A stretch of DNA of 64,000 nucleotides, taken from positions 62,001 to 126,000 of the forward strand of contig CAYJEJ010000001.1 in the NCBI GenBank assembly GCA_964369315.1, written 5' to 3'. The DNA comes from CAYJEJ01 sp964369315. GTDB lineage: Bacteria; Pseudomonadota; Alphaproteobacteria; UBA3830; JAIRWN01. This document shows positions 47,191 through 56,905 of this stretch, in pieces. The stretch's first letter is position 1. Every line of letters begins with the position of its first letter. The position numbers and the translations under genes are program-made. The notes under the pieces are model-generated. The model was given only the letters and a program-made list of their open reading frames with translations, did no database searches and was not told where the DNA came from.

Positions 47191-47751
47191 ATGTTAACAG
47201 TTGGTGACAAGTTTCCAGAATTTAGTTTATTAGCATTATCAAACATCGCTTGTGATGATTTGAACCTTGAGAATGCGTTTAGTGCAGTTAATAATAAAAG
47301 TTATTCAGGGAAATGGCGTGTTTTTTTCTTCTATCCGAAGGATTTTACTTTTATCTGTCCGACCGAAGTGATTGCTTTTGCTAACTTAAATCAGGAATTT
47401 ATTAGTAGGAACGCACAGATTTTGGGGTGTAGTGTTGATAGTGAGTTTGTCCACTGGGCTTGGAGAAAGTATAAGCCAGAATTGAAAAATCTTCCGTTTC
47501 CTTTGTTATCAGATATAAAGCGAGAGCTATCAACTAGCCTAGGGATATTGGATTTAGATGGTGGGGTTTGTAAGCGAGCATTGTTCATAGTTGACCCAGA
47601 TGATGTTATCAGGTTTGCGATGGTCACGGATATGAGCGTGGGACGGAACCCGCAAGAGGTCTTAAGGGTCTTGGATGCTCTGCAAACTGGGGAGTTGTGC
47701 CAATGTGGTTGGATTAAAGGCAGCAAAGCCCTTAGTCCCGCGGGTGTTTAG
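47191..47751 (+). CDS. AhpC-type peroxiredoxin
   Basis: Thiol peroxidase of 186 residues. Peroxidatic Cys56 is in FTFICPTEV; candidate resolving Cys170/Cys172 are in GELCQCGW near the C-terminus. The last few codons (from 47723) lie within the left arm of the inverted cassette repeat. The copy of this end at 57001-57027 on the other side shows where the duplicated segment was cut. The reductant (AhpD-, AhpF- or thioredoxin-type) is unknown. Confidence 0.92.
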   Translation: MLTVGDKFPEFSLLALSNIACDDLNLENAFSAVNNKSYSGKWRVFFFYPKDFTFICPTEVIAFANLNQEFISRNAQILGCSVDSEFVHWAWRKYKPELKNLPFPLLSDIKRELSTSLGILDLDGGVCKRALFIVDPDDVIRFAMVTDMSVGRNPQEVLRVLDALQTGELCQCGWIKGSKALSPAGV

Positions 47752-47840
47752 GGGAAATATATTTTATTGTTTAGTATTAAGGATGTGACTTTTGAATTCA
47801 CTTTATTGCGTCTATAAACATATATTGTTTTATTTAAGAG

Positions 47841-47920
47841 AAAGGAGGGAGTGGTTGAAGTGGTTTTTTGATAACTGCTGGAGTTAACCGGTTTTACCAA
47901 TTCACCTGCCCTCCTCCTTT
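47841..47920. other. Inverted repeat (hairpin) downstream of metalloprotease 1
   Basis: AAAGGAGGGAG ... CTCCTCCTTT arms flank a loop with the palindrome TTAACCGGTT. The same hairpin position is kept in the right arm (56829-56905) although the sequence of one arm differs. No T-run follows, so a simple Rho-independent terminator is unlikely. Possible roles are an mRNA 3' structure or a recombination site. Confidence 0.6.
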
Positions 47921-48045
47921 GAGAAATTGTTGGATGAGGTTTGTTTTAAGGCTCTTTCTCGTTAAGTTAAGCCTATGACCTCACTCATAATATATGACTA
48001 ACTACTTTCTTATATAACTGCTTTTCAGCAACCATATAAACCACA

Positions 48046-49632
48046 CTAGTTCTCTGTGCCAAGATCATGTGCCCCTTGGTGCAGTTTAACCAACATCTCC
48101 CATGATTCACGCGTCGGAAGATTAGAGTATCTTGCTTGCGAGATAAAGTCAGCGAACCATTTTACAAATTCTTCCTTACTAGGAACCTTTCCTTCTGAAC
48201 GCAACTCAACTCTATCAGTTATGTTAATGTCATCCTTAACTCCTAGGTGTGGGAAAAACACATCTTTATCCAATGCGATTGCTGTGTCCATGTCGCTTAA
48301 TGCGTTGATATATAAAGTGCCGTTATCATATATAACTCCTATCATATTACTGATTTCTTCAGGAGAGTTATCCCACAATGACGTCGCTGTAAGAAACGCT
48401 AATCTATCCGCAAGGTCTGAGATAAAATCTTCTTTGTTTGTTAACATGTCTTTTGAAAATTCTCCAAAAACACCTACATAATCTGAAAACATTATGCCTT
48501 TATTAAATGCTTCTTTACCGTTTGATTCAAATTGTTTCAGCTCATCACCATTTAGGTCTTTTATTTTGTTCATCATTATATCTTTCACACTATTTGAGAT
48601 ATTTTTTAATCCATTAAACAGTAATTCTTTCAAAAATTGATTTTCGCTATATTCCTTAAAAACAGAAAATTTATCTCGTGGTGTAATACCCAATATATCG
48701 TGCGTAGCATGGTTTAATTCATGCGATAACGCATATTCAAAAATATCAAAGTCTGAGTAAGTATATGCGATTTCACCATTAATATTCTTGGGTAGCATTG
48801 TATATTTTTTTGATGTTTCTTCTGTAATCTTTAAATGAGGATAAAGCATTGATGGGCTTTCATCTTTTTCTGCGTATCCCATAACGATACCTGCATTAGG
48901 AAGAACTAGGTTATGTGCCAACAAAAACGTTAGTATAGAATTATAATTATAGTCACATTTCAAAGTTTGTTTTAACATTTTTTTTGAACGTGTTGCACAA
49001 TTGTTTTTCGAATCTTCATCAATCAATTTATACGGTAAATGATAAGTGTATTTACCATCTGATGTGTTCTCCCAACAATCATCTAGTGCTAGGTTAGAAT
49101 AATCTTCGACAAAATATGAGCAATCTATGAGAGAATTAAACTTTTCCTCTAATTTAGTAGTATCTTTATTAGTAAATAATCTCTTAAAATCTTCTATTAT
49201 ACTTGAAGCATACTCACAATTTTCTCCAACACCTGAGAATATATTCTCAGCCGTTATCACCCTTATAGGTATGTTTCCGTATTTCTCTGAAAATTCCTCT
49301 TGCAACTGAGTAGGTGCCCTTGTTGAATAATCGTGCAAGTTCTTTGAATATGATAACCTGTCCTTACAAGAATGTAAAAGTTTAATATTTTTATTTTCTT
49401 CGTCCTCTATAATTAAATCTAGTTCCTGACCTTTTTTAATAAGAACTTTTTCACTAATTGAAAAATCTTTGGAATCATACAATATTAAATCTATATCTCT
49501 TGGCGTTGTCCCTACAATCCGTTTAATGTTCCCAGCATCATTACTTGCATTATCTATTCCATTTGGTAGTGTACAAAAACTTGGGTCAATTGACAAAATC
49601 GACACCGTTAGTAAACATAATATCTTTTTCAT
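48046..49632 (-). CDS. Secreted HELNH zinc metalloprotease-like protein 1
   Basis: Protein of 528 residues with a clear signal peptide (KKILCLLTVSILSIDPSFC, residues 2-20). The putative catalytic zinc motif HELNHATH lies at 304-311, giving HExxH. The C-terminal third is most conserved with its paralog (55141-56703): DLADRLAFLT, PEEISNMIGVIYD, YINALSDMDT and the last 22 residues (NLPTRESWEMLV...). The region between about 28 and 300 is strongly diverged. I do not recognise a named family. The HELxHA pattern is shared with some effector proteases (M91/NleD-like), but this is only a hint. Export would place it in the periplasm or outside the cell. Confidence 0.8.
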   Translation of the reverse strand: MKKILCLLTVSILSIDPSFCTLPNGIDNASNDAGNIKRIVGTTPRDIDLILYDSKDFSISEKVLIKKGQELDLIIEDEENKNIKLLHSCKDRLSYSKNLHDYSTRAPTQLQEEFSEKYGNIPIRVITAENIFSGVGENCEYASSIIEDFKRLFTNKDTTKLEEKFNSLIDCSYFVEDYSNLALDDCWENTSDGKYTYHLPYKLIDEDSKNNCATRSKKMLKQTLKCDYNYNSILTFLLAHNLVLPNAGIVMGYAEKDESPSMLYPHLKITEETSKKYTMLPKNINGEIAYTYSDFDIFEYALSHELNHATHDILGITPRDKFSVFKEYSENQFLKELLFNGLKNISNSVKDIMMNKIKDLNGDELKQFESNGKEAFNKGIMFSDYVGVFGEFSKDMLTNKEDFISDLADRLAFLTATSLWDNSPEEISNMIGVIYDNGTLYINALSDMDTAIALDKDVFFPHLGVKDDINITDRVELRSEGKVPSKEEFVKWFADFISQARYSNLPTRESWEMLVKLHQGAHDLGTEN

Positions 49633-50001
49633 ATCTTCATTCCTTGAAAATTAATTTAGAATAAGATATTACATCAAAACGTTGCCTAATACAATATCTT
49701 TTTGACAAACATGGGGGAGCAACTATAACTGGTCACCAAATATTAGGTCTCGTTATCTATTAATTTGTTACGTGAACAACATCAAGGTTCGATAATCAGT
49801 GATTTTAGCCTTTTTTTAACACATATTGTAATTCCAGCTGAATGGATTGGTTTCCGAGATTTTTTGTTGAATGTAATTAATCCATAGTAATAGCCATCTC
49901 TTGATGGGGCAATTTTTATTCCTTAGAATATTTGTATAATATGAAAGCTGAAATAGTATGATACAGTATGCTTTTGAATTAATATAACTCTATATCTAGG
50001 G

Positions 50002-50667
50002 TTAATACGATACGTTATATATATACCTGTTCATCTCGTGCTCGTGCAAAAACTTGAAACCAACACTCTCCAGTATCTTCTTCGATGCAACGTTCCCACT
50101 AGCAACCGTCCCTGTAATAGAGGTTAATTTATGAGCGTCAGGCAGTTTATAACCCGCTTTCAACGATTGCGGCAGGAGGTGTTCCATAACGGCACGAGCC
50201 ATTTCAATGCCATATCCTTGTCGCCAAAACTTTTTAAGCAACGCATAGGATATGCTCGCCCTGTCAGGTCTTGTACTTGGGGAGTGCTCGAGTGCGATAT
50301 ATCCAGCAAATTCATTTGTCGATTTAATATAGGCAATATAAGCCGTAAAAGGTATTTTGTTTTTTAGGTTATCCTGCCATTGGCTTAGCATGAAATCTAT
50401 GGTCTCATCTGAAAAACTTTTGACATCAGATAAAGTGCTCATAATCTCAGGATTTTGGAAAATCTGAATAACAAGATTTTTATCATTTTGGTTTGCTTGT
50501 CTTAATATTAAGCGTTTAGTCGTGATTATTGTGGGTTCATTATAATTTTTTGCAAAGTTTACTTGGACTTCGCTAGGGTCTTTTTTTAGGCAAAAATACC
50601 CCCCCGCAAAAGCTATAATCGAGAATAATAATATTAAAGATATTTTGTTTTTACTTAGAATTCTCAT
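50002..50667 (-). CDS. Membrane-anchored GNAT acetyltransferase (RimJ/RimL-like)
   Basis: 221 residues: an N-terminal hydrophobic segment (ISLILLFSIIAFAGGYFCL, residues 9-27) and a GNAT domain (IITTKRLILRQANQND at about 47; KKFWRQGYGIEMARAVMEHLL acetyl-CoA-binding region; NVASKKILESVGF near the end). GNAT enzymes of this type usually lack a membrane anchor, so the domain could be extracytoplasmic, which would leave acetyl-CoA supply unexplained. The last ~40 codons are repeated in the right cassette arm. Protein or tRNA substrate unknown. Confidence 0.85.
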   Translation of the reverse strand: MRILSKNKISLILLFSIIAFAGGYFCLKKDPSEVQVNFAKNYNEPTIITTKRLILRQANQNDKNLVIQIFQNPEIMSTLSDVKSFSDETIDFMLSQWQDNLKNKIPFTAYIAYIKSTNEFAGYIALEHSPSTRPDRASISYALLKKFWRQGYGIEMARAVMEHLLPQSLKAGYKLPDAHKLTSITGTVASGNVASKKILESVGFKFLHEHEMNRYIYNVSY

Positions 50668-50776
50668 AGATGACCATGCCTGAATAATTATTAATAAATA
50701 TAACTTAATGATATTACATTAACTAAAAAATATTAAAAATATCTTTAAGTATGGTCACCGAGGTTTTTTGCAAGCT

Positions 50777-53392
50777 TTACAATTGCCCGTGACAATGCTT
50801 ATATTTTTTTCCGCTTCCGCAATGGCAGAGCGAATTCCTTGATGTTTTTATTGCACCTTCAGGCTGAAGTTTAATGTCTTTAGGTTTATTGTTTGATTGA
50901 GCACTCTCCTCAAGCTCCTCGGGGTGGGCGAGCTCTATTTTGCTGATTATTTTTGCAACCTCGTGCCTTATTGCATCTGACATGTGTTCAAACAATGTAA
51001 ACGCCTCTGTTTTATATTCGTTCAAAGGGTCTCTTTGTCCATAGGCCCGAAGGTTAATGCCTTGTCTGAGCCAATCTAGTTGCAGTAAATGTTCCTTCCA
51101 ATATTGGTCGATTACCCTAAGCATGACGGATTTTTCTATTTGACGCATTATCTCGGGGGAATATTGCTCTTCTTTTTTAGCGTATGCCTCGTTACTGAGT
51201 TTTATAAATTTCTCTCTTAAAGAGGTCGAGTTATCTGAATTTATGTTCCCTTCATCTAGGTGGATTCCTGTTAAGTCCCTAAATTCTTCTATAACACTGA
51301 TTTGATTTAAATCATTTTCGGGCGTTGCATGTTTTTTTATCAACCCATCAATCACCTCTAAACGCATATCGGCGATTTCATCTTTTAATTCTTCTATGTT
51401 TACGTCTAGGATTAGGTCTTTTCTTTGATGGTAAATCACTTTTCTTTGGTCGTTCATAACGTCATCATAACGAAGCAAATGTTTTCTGATGTCATAGTTT
51501 CTTGCTTCGACTCGTCCTTGAGCCTTTTCAATTGCTTTATTAACCCATGGGTGGGTGATTGCCTCGCCTTCTTTGAGCCCCAAGCGTTGCAACATCTTGT
51601 CCAGTTTGTTTCCGCCAAAAATCCTCATCAGGTCGTCTTCTAGTGAAAGGAAAAATTGCGAGGTTCCCAAGTCGCCTTGCCTACCAGAACGACCCCTTAA
51701 TTGATTATCTATTCTTCGGCTTTCATGTCTTTCAGTGCCTATTATATAAAGCCCACCAGATTCTTTCACTTGCTTGTTGGCAAGCTCGATTTCCTGAGTA
51801 ATGAGGGCAATTTTTTCTTGAATTAGCTTTTCATCTGTTAACTCTGCGGTTTCTAGGCTTATTCGCGCCTCGAGGTTCCCGCCAAGTTTTATGTCTGTTC
51901 CTCTGCCGGCCATATTGGTTGCGATGGTCACGGCTGCGGGTCTTCCTGCTTCAGCTATAATTTGGGCTTCCATTTCATGATATCGAGCGTTCAAGACATT
52001 ATGTTTTACGCACTCTTTTTTTAAGAGGTTCGACAGCTGTTCAGATTTTTCTATGCTAATAGTCCCTATCAAAACAGGTTGCTTCCTTTCTTGGCATTTT
52101 TTAACCAAGCTAACGATGGCTTTAAATTTTTCTTCCTCTGTTCGATATATTTCATCGTCGAGGTCTTTTCTTTGAACGGCAACGTTTGTTGGAATAACGA
52201 TAGTGTCCAGTTTATAGATATCCATCAACTCTTGTGCCTCTGTCTCGGCAGTGCCTGTCATGCCTGAGAGCTTTGGATACATTCGGAAAAAATTTTGAAA
52301 TGTGATTGAGGCAAGCGTCTGGTTTTCCATCTGGACGCTTACGCCTTCTTTCGCCTCCAAGGCTTGATGCAACCCCTCCGAGAACCTTCGCCCTTCCATC
52401 ATACGACCTGTAAACTCATCAATGATGATAATTTTGTCGTCTTTTACTATATAATCGACATCTTTTCTGAACAAAAAATGGGCTTTCAGTGCTTGATTCA
52501 AGTGATGCACTATTGAAATATTAGAAAAATCATACAAGTTGTCCGATTTTAGCAGTCCACTGTTTTTTAGCAAACTTTCTGTATGAGCATTGCCAGTCTC
52601 TGTCAATAGTACCTGTCTTTGCTTAAGGTCAACTTCGTAGTCATCTGGCACTAGCGATGGTATGAGCTGATTAACTCTGTTATAAAGCTCTGTTGAGTCC
52701 TCTGCTTGACCTGAAATAATCAGTGGGGTTCTGGCCTCATCAATTAAGATGCTGTCGACCTCATCAACTATTGCATAATAAAACTCTCGTTGAGCAAGGT
52801 CTTCTTTAGAGAATTTCATATTATCACGTAAATAATCAAAGCCCAGCTCATTATTTGTGGCATAGGTGATGTCGCAACCATATGCGGCTTTACGCTCAGC
52901 GTCAGTAAGGCTGTTAACTATCACCCCCACAGTCAAACCAAGAAACTCATACAGCTTGCCCATCCATTGAGCATCTCTTTGCGCGAGATAGTCGTTTACC
53001 GTTACAACATGCACGCCATTACCTGCAAGTGCGTTCAAATATACTGGAAGCGTTGCAACCAAGGTTTTTCCTTCACCTGTTTTCATTTCAGCAATTTTTC
53101 CAGAATGCAGAACCATTCCACCTATGAGCTGAACATCAAAATGCCTCATTCCCAAAATACGTTTTGACGCCTCTCGCACAACGGCAAATGCCTCGGGCAA
53201 TATGTCGTCTAGCAGCTCACCTTCTTCAAGGCGATTTTTGAATTCTTGGGTTTTTGATTTTAATTTTTCATCATCAAGGGCTGATATTTCTGGCTCTAAT
53301 GCGTTGATGACCTTAACGGTTTGTGCATACTTTTTTACAGCCCTATCATTGCTGGAGCCAAAAATAATTTTGAATATATTCGATAAAAACAT
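50777..53392 (-). CDS. secA: Preprotein translocase ATPase SecA
   Basis: Motor ATPase of the Sec export system, 871 residues. MKTGEGKTLVATLPVYL is Walker A, IVDEVDSILIDEARTPLIISG Walker B/motif, ATNMAGRGTDIKLGG and QLRGRSGRQGDLG helicase motifs, and the C-terminal zinc-binding CHCGSGKKYKHCH. It would export both secreted proteases flanking it. The gene sits between the two cassette arms, divergent from the PPIase. Confidence 0.97.
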   Translation of the reverse strand: MFLSNIFKIIFGSSNDRAVKKYAQTVKVINALEPEISALDDEKLKSKTQEFKNRLEEGELLDDILPEAFAVVREASKRILGMRHFDVQLIGGMVLHSGKIAEMKTGEGKTLVATLPVYLNALAGNGVHVVTVNDYLAQRDAQWMGKLYEFLGLTVGVIVNSLTDAERKAAYGCDITYATNNELGFDYLRDNMKFSKEDLAQREFYYAIVDEVDSILIDEARTPLIISGQAEDSTELYNRVNQLIPSLVPDDYEVDLKQRQVLLTETGNAHTESLLKNSGLLKSDNLYDFSNISIVHHLNQALKAHFLFRKDVDYIVKDDKIIIIDEFTGRMMEGRRFSEGLHQALEAKEGVSVQMENQTLASITFQNFFRMYPKLSGMTGTAETEAQELMDIYKLDTIVIPTNVAVQRKDLDDEIYRTEEEKFKAIVSLVKKCQERKQPVLIGTISIEKSEQLSNLLKKECVKHNVLNARYHEMEAQIIAEAGRPAAVTIATNMAGRGTDIKLGGNLEARISLETAELTDEKLIQEKIALITQEIELANKQVKESGGLYIIGTERHESRRIDNQLRGRSGRQGDLGTSQFFLSLEDDLMRIFGGNKLDKMLQRLGLKEGEAITHPWVNKAIEKAQGRVEARNYDIRKHLLRYDDVMNDQRKVIYHQRKDLILDVNIEELKDEIADMRLEVIDGLIKKHATPENDLNQISVIEEFRDLTGIHLDEGNINSDNSTSLREKFIKLSNEAYAKKEEQYSPEIMRQIEKSVMLRVIDQYWKEHLLQLDWLRQGINLRAYGQRDPLNEYKTEAFTLFEHMSDAIRHEVAKIISKIELAHPEELEESAQSNNKPKDIKLQPEGAIKTSRNSLCHCGSGKKYKHCHGQL

Positions 53393-53560
53393 AAATACCT
53401 CGATAATACGTGTTTCGGAGTATACTACTTAAGTGCTTAAAAAACTACTACCGTGATTAATTTTAAGTATATTACTTCTTTATTAATAATATTTTACTAT
53501 TGTTGAAAGCTGATTTTGGGGGTATCCTCCATATGTTATAAACCAGAAGGGAGTAATTTT

Positions 53561-54460
53561 ATGAAAATAGTAGGGAAAATGTCATCTGCCATTGCCTGCG
53601 TTGGTCTTTGTTCTATAATGGCGTTTGATTTCGCTCATTCTAATGACACAACAACTGATAATAGCAGTAAGAACACTGATAGTAGCAATAAGAAAGTTGT
53701 CGGTGATAAGATTGTAGCTTCTTTTAATAATAAGGTCATTTATCAATCCGAGATAGATAAAGCTGTGAACCTTTATATGGATATTGCAAAAGCTCGAAAA
53801 ATGCAATCTCCTGACAGGGCAAAGTTGTTTATGATGGTTTTGGAAGCAAAAATCCGAACTGAAGTGATTAAAGCTTCCGCCAAACAGGCTGGGATAGACC
53901 GCAGTAAAGAGTTTTTTGCTCGTCTTAACGAAATGCAAGACCAGTTGTTGATGGAGTTATACCTAGAAAAAGAAATCACATCAAAAATCACGGAATCCGC
54001 TCTAAAAGGTGCTTATAAACAATTGTCAGACAGCGTCGCAAAAGAAAAAGAACACAAAGTTCGCCATATCCTTGTTAAAGAAGAAAGCATGGCTAAAGAA
54101 ATCATCGCTAAATTGGACAAGGGCGAAGATTTTGCTAAACTAGCCGACCAATACAATGCAATGGCACGTGAGAAAGGTGGTGACCTTGGTTATATAATAA
54201 TCAACCGTATGCCTGAACCCATTAACAAAGCTATTGCTGACTTGAAAGCAGGCACGTATACCAAAGAGGCGGTAAAATCTGAAGTGGGATACCATATCTT
54301 TAAGCTTGAAGATGTGCGTGACGCAAAGGTTCCTCCTTTTGAAGAAGCAAAGCCAAGGCTTGCTGAAATCGTCAAACAAGAGTCTATGGAGGCTTTAGTA
54401 AAGCGTCTTGTTGCTCAAGCAAAGGTTAAAGTATTTGTAAATTCTGAAGCTAGTCAATAG
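53561..54460 (+). CDS. Periplasmic parvulin-type peptidyl-prolyl isomerase
   Basis: SurA/PrsA-like folding factor of about 299 residues. I start at ATG 53561, which has AAGGGAG ahead; the in-frame upstream start lacks this. Signal peptide (SSAIACVGLCSIMAFDFAHS) then a Ser/Thr/Asn-rich linker, a helical chaperone part and the parvulin domain (HKVRHILVKEE, GEDFAKLADQY, EKGGDLGYI, VGYHIFKLED). A terminator-like hairpin follows. Confidence 0.92.
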   Translation: MKIVGKMSSAIACVGLCSIMAFDFAHSNDTTTDNSSKNTDSSNKKVVGDKIVASFNNKVIYQSEIDKAVNLYMDIAKARKMQSPDRAKLFMMVLEAKIRTEVIKASAKQAGIDRSKEFFARLNEMQDQLLMELYLEKEITSKITESALKGAYKQLSDSVAKEKEHKVRHILVKEESMAKEIIAKLDKGEDFAKLADQYNAMAREKGGDLGYIIINRMPEPINKAIADLKAGTYTKEAVKSEVGYHIFKLEDVRDAKVPPFEEAKPRLAEIVKQESMEALVKRLVAQAKVKVFVNSEASQ

Positions 54461-54473
54461 GTCATTTTTCAGT

Positions 54474-54496
54474 GCTCCCGAGCTCAAATCGGGAGC
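54474..54496 (+). terminator. Hairpin terminator after the PPIase gene
   Basis: Eight-bp stem GCTCCCGA / TCGGGAGC with a 7-nt loop, 13 bp after the stop codon and just ahead of tRNA-Ala. The following run is CTCTT, so T-richness is modest. Confidence 0.6.
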
Positions 54497-54501
54497 CTCT
54501 T

Positions 54502-54577
54502 GGGGTCGTAGCTCAGTTGGGAGAGCGCGACATTCGCATTGTCGAGGTCAGGGGTTCAACTCCCCTCGACTCCACCA
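54502..54577 (+). tRNA. tRNA-Ala (anticodon CGC)
   Basis: 76-nt tRNA: acceptor GGGGTCG/CGACTCC containing the G3-T(U)70 pair that identifies alanine tRNAs, discriminator A and encoded CCA. The anticodon stem CGACA/TGTCG encloses TTCGCAT (anticodon CGC), and the T-arm is AGGGG TTCAACT CCCCT. It lies 70 bp ahead of the duplicated cassette, so it may mark the insertion spot. Confidence 0.95.
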
Positions 54578-54647
54578 GAATTTTTTAGTCATATCACCCT
54601 TAAAGATATAAAATCGCCAAAAAAATTTCTTAAAGAATCTGTTGTTC

Positions 54648-54769
54648 CCTCTATTACAGGGACGGTTGCTAGTGGGAACGTTGCATCGAAGAAGATACTG
54701 GAGAGTGTTGGTTTCAAGTTTTTGCACGAGCACGAGATGAACAGGTATATATATAACGTATCGTATTAA
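54648..54769 (+). pseudogene. 3' fragment of the GNAT gene duplicated in the right arm
   Basis: The last ~40 codons of the GNAT gene at 50002-50667, identical to it by eye (SITGTVASGNVASKKILES ... NRYIYNVSY) and ending at the same stop. No start or upstream part exists, and upstream the reading frame runs through tRNA-Ala. It is a passenger of the segmental duplication. Confidence 0.88.
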
Positions 54770-55140
54770 CCCTAGATATAGAGTTATATTAATTCAAAAG
54801 CATACTGTATCATACTATTTCAGCTTTCATATTATACAAATATTCTAAGGAATAAAAATTGCCCCATCAAGAGATGGCTATTACTATGGATTAATTACAT
54901 TCAACAAAAAATCTCGGAAACCAATCCATTCAGCTGGAATTACAATATGTGTTAAAAAAAGGCTAAAATCACTGATTCTCGAACCTTGATGTTGTTCACG
55001 TAACGAATTAATAGATAACAGAACCTAATATTTGGTGACCAGTTATAGTTGCCCTCCCCCATGTTTGTCAAAAAGCTATTGTATTAGGCAATATTTTGAT
55101 GTAATATCTTATTCTAAATTAATTTTTAAGGAATGAAGAT

Positions 55141-56703
55141 ATGAAGAAGATATTTTGTTTACTAACGGTGTCAATTTTGTCAATTGACCCAAGTTTTTGT
55201 GCACTACCAAATGGAATAGATAGCGACATTCATTTTGATAAAGTTGTTAAAATGAAGGTCTTCCCTCCAAAGGGTTATGTTGCAGAGCCAATTGATGGTT
55301 ATACAGGGTATGTGCCTTATCAAGTAGAGTATAATGGCGAAATAATGAATTATAAGGACGTCATTAATTATACAGGATTTCGCGATTTAATTAAGATAAA
55401 AGGTCAGAATGTATTTGTAAGTTTGGAGTACCGATTACTTGACGACAGGACTTTAGATATAGATAGTTTGAATAATTATTCAACAGAAGTTTCAGTTGAG
55501 TTGCAGAAGAGTTTTTCAGAGAAATACGGCAACACCCCTATAAGGATTATAACAGCTGAGAGCATCTTAGACGGCATTGAAGAGAAGTTTCCTGACGTAA
55601 ATATTGAGCATTATAGAAAACTATTAGAACAAGATAATGCTGCAGAAATCATGAAAGAATATGTTAAGCTCGCAGATAAATCGTATTTTGTCGGAATAGA
55701 AGGAACTCATTATAAGGGGTGTGAGTTATATGAATTATTAAATGATGAACTTGAAACAGCGAGAGAAGAGTTTATGAAAATGGTCAATATAGGTTTAACC
55801 ACAAAGACAAGACGTCAATCGTTAGTGACCTTTTTAGCCACGAATGAGGCTTTAATTGGCAATGAAGGAATTATTATTGCATACCCCTCGCTGTACGATG
55901 CAATGATGAAATACCCTGTTTTAGCCATAGCGGGTTATAGGGATTTAGGAGATTTTTGTTTTTCAGGTTTATCCGCACAGATGGGAGATAAAGTGGAATA
56001 TAAAAATATCCCTATCACGATTGATTTCAATAGATCTACCCTACAGCATGAATTAAACCATGCGACACATGAAAAATTGGATACGTCTAGACAACAGATT
56101 TCCTTTGTTCGTCAATATAATAAGAATGATTTTTTAAAGGACTTACTGTTTAACGGATTAGAAGATATTCAGAAGTATGTAAGTGCTATCATTAATAAAA
56201 AGGTAAAAGATTTTACAGGTGACGAGCTCCTAGGTTTTGAACACAACATTAAAGAAGCCTTCGGACATTTTTTTTATAACGATTCTTTTATCTCAGTTGG
56301 AGATTTAACAAAAACCATCGAAAATGATAAACAGGGGTTTATTGATGAACTGTCTGAAAGGTTATCTTTTATGACTATCTCAAGCTTATGGGCTACTTGT
56401 CCAGAAGAGATGAATAACCTAATAGGGGTTGTATATGATGGAGAAACATTATATATCAACACATTAAGTGACATGGACACATCACTTGAGCTTGGTGAAG
56501 ATATTCGTTTTCCTTATGTCTTTATAAGACAAGGTCAAGCTGAGTTACGTTCAGAAGGAAATGTTCCTAGTCAGGAAGAACTTGAAAATTGGTTTGAAAT
56601 TTTTTCTTCCAATGCAAGAAGTTTTAATCTTCCGACGCGTAATTCATGGGAGATGTTGGTTAAACTGCATCAAGGGGCAAATAATCTTGGCATAAAGAAC
56701 TAG
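55141..56703 (+). CDS. Secreted HELNH zinc metalloprotease-like protein 2
   Basis: 520 residues, paralog of 48046-49632. The signal peptide is nearly the same (25 of the first 27 residues identical), then residues 28-105 show no clear similarity. The HELNHATH motif is at 303-310, and the C-terminal part (LLFNGLEDI, PEEMNNLIGVVYD, YINTLSDMDT, RSEGNVPS, SWEMLVKLHQGA) matches again. Both copies are open and keep the metal motif, so both appear functional. Likely secreted via Sec. Function unknown; a target outside the cytoplasm is inferred. Confidence 0.8.
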   Translation: MKKIFCLLTVSILSIDPSFCALPNGIDSDIHFDKVVKMKVFPPKGYVAEPIDGYTGYVPYQVEYNGEIMNYKDVINYTGFRDLIKIKGQNVFVSLEYRLLDDRTLDIDSLNNYSTEVSVELQKSFSEKYGNTPIRIITAESILDGIEEKFPDVNIEHYRKLLEQDNAAEIMKEYVKLADKSYFVGIEGTHYKGCELYELLNDELETAREEFMKMVNIGLTTKTRRQSLVTFLATNEALIGNEGIIIAYPSLYDAMMKYPVLAIAGYRDLGDFCFSGLSAQMGDKVEYKNIPITIDFNRSTLQHELNHATHEKLDTSRQQISFVRQYNKNDFLKDLLFNGLEDIQKYVSAIINKKVKDFTGDELLGFEHNIKEAFGHFFYNDSFISVGDLTKTIENDKQGFIDELSERLSFMTISSLWATCPEEMNNLIGVVYDGETLYINTLSDMDTSLELGEDIRFPYVFIRQGQAELRSEGNVPSQEELENWFEIFSSNARSFNLPTRNSWEMLVKLHQGANNLGIKN

Positions 56704-56828
56704 TGTGGTTTATATGGTTGCTGAAAAGCGATTATATAAGAAGTAGTTAGGCATATATTATGAGTGAGGTCATAGGCTTAACTGAATTAGAAAGAGCCTT
56801 AAAAACAAACCTCATCAAGCAACTTCTC

Positions 56829-56905
56829 AAAGGAGGAGGGCAGGTGAATTGGCAAAACCGGTTAACCCTATTGGTTATCCCAACACACCACCTACCCCCC
56901 TCCTT
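56829..56905. other. Inverted repeat (hairpin) downstream of metalloprotease 2
   Basis: AAAGGAGGAGGG ... CCCCCCTCCTTT arms around a loop with AACCGGTTAAC, at the same place as 47841-47920 in the other copy. The 5' arm is the same in both copies, but the 3' arm has changed while still able to pair. Confidence 0.6.

Larger units (their letters stand above)
47723..50123. repeat. Left arm of a 2.4-kb inverted repeat (metalloprotease cassette 1)
   Basis: Reverse complement of 54648-57027. Contents: the last ~29 bp of the peroxiredoxin gene, ~290 bp of non-coding DNA with a hairpin, the secreted metalloprotease gene (48046-49632), ~370 bp non-coding (49633-50001), and the last ~122 bp of the GNAT gene. 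In the ~490 bp upstream of the protease start, the first ~320 bp are identical to the other arm by eye, with about ten differences nearer the gene. The 3' flank differs more, mainly around the hairpin. Since both bordering genes are whole here, this arm is probably the original locus. Confidence 0.93.

Noticed and set aside
54539..54769. 76-codon open frame containing the GNAT tail
   Set aside because: Its start lies inside tRNA-Ala and only the last 40 codons match GNAT; a duplication fragment, not a gene.
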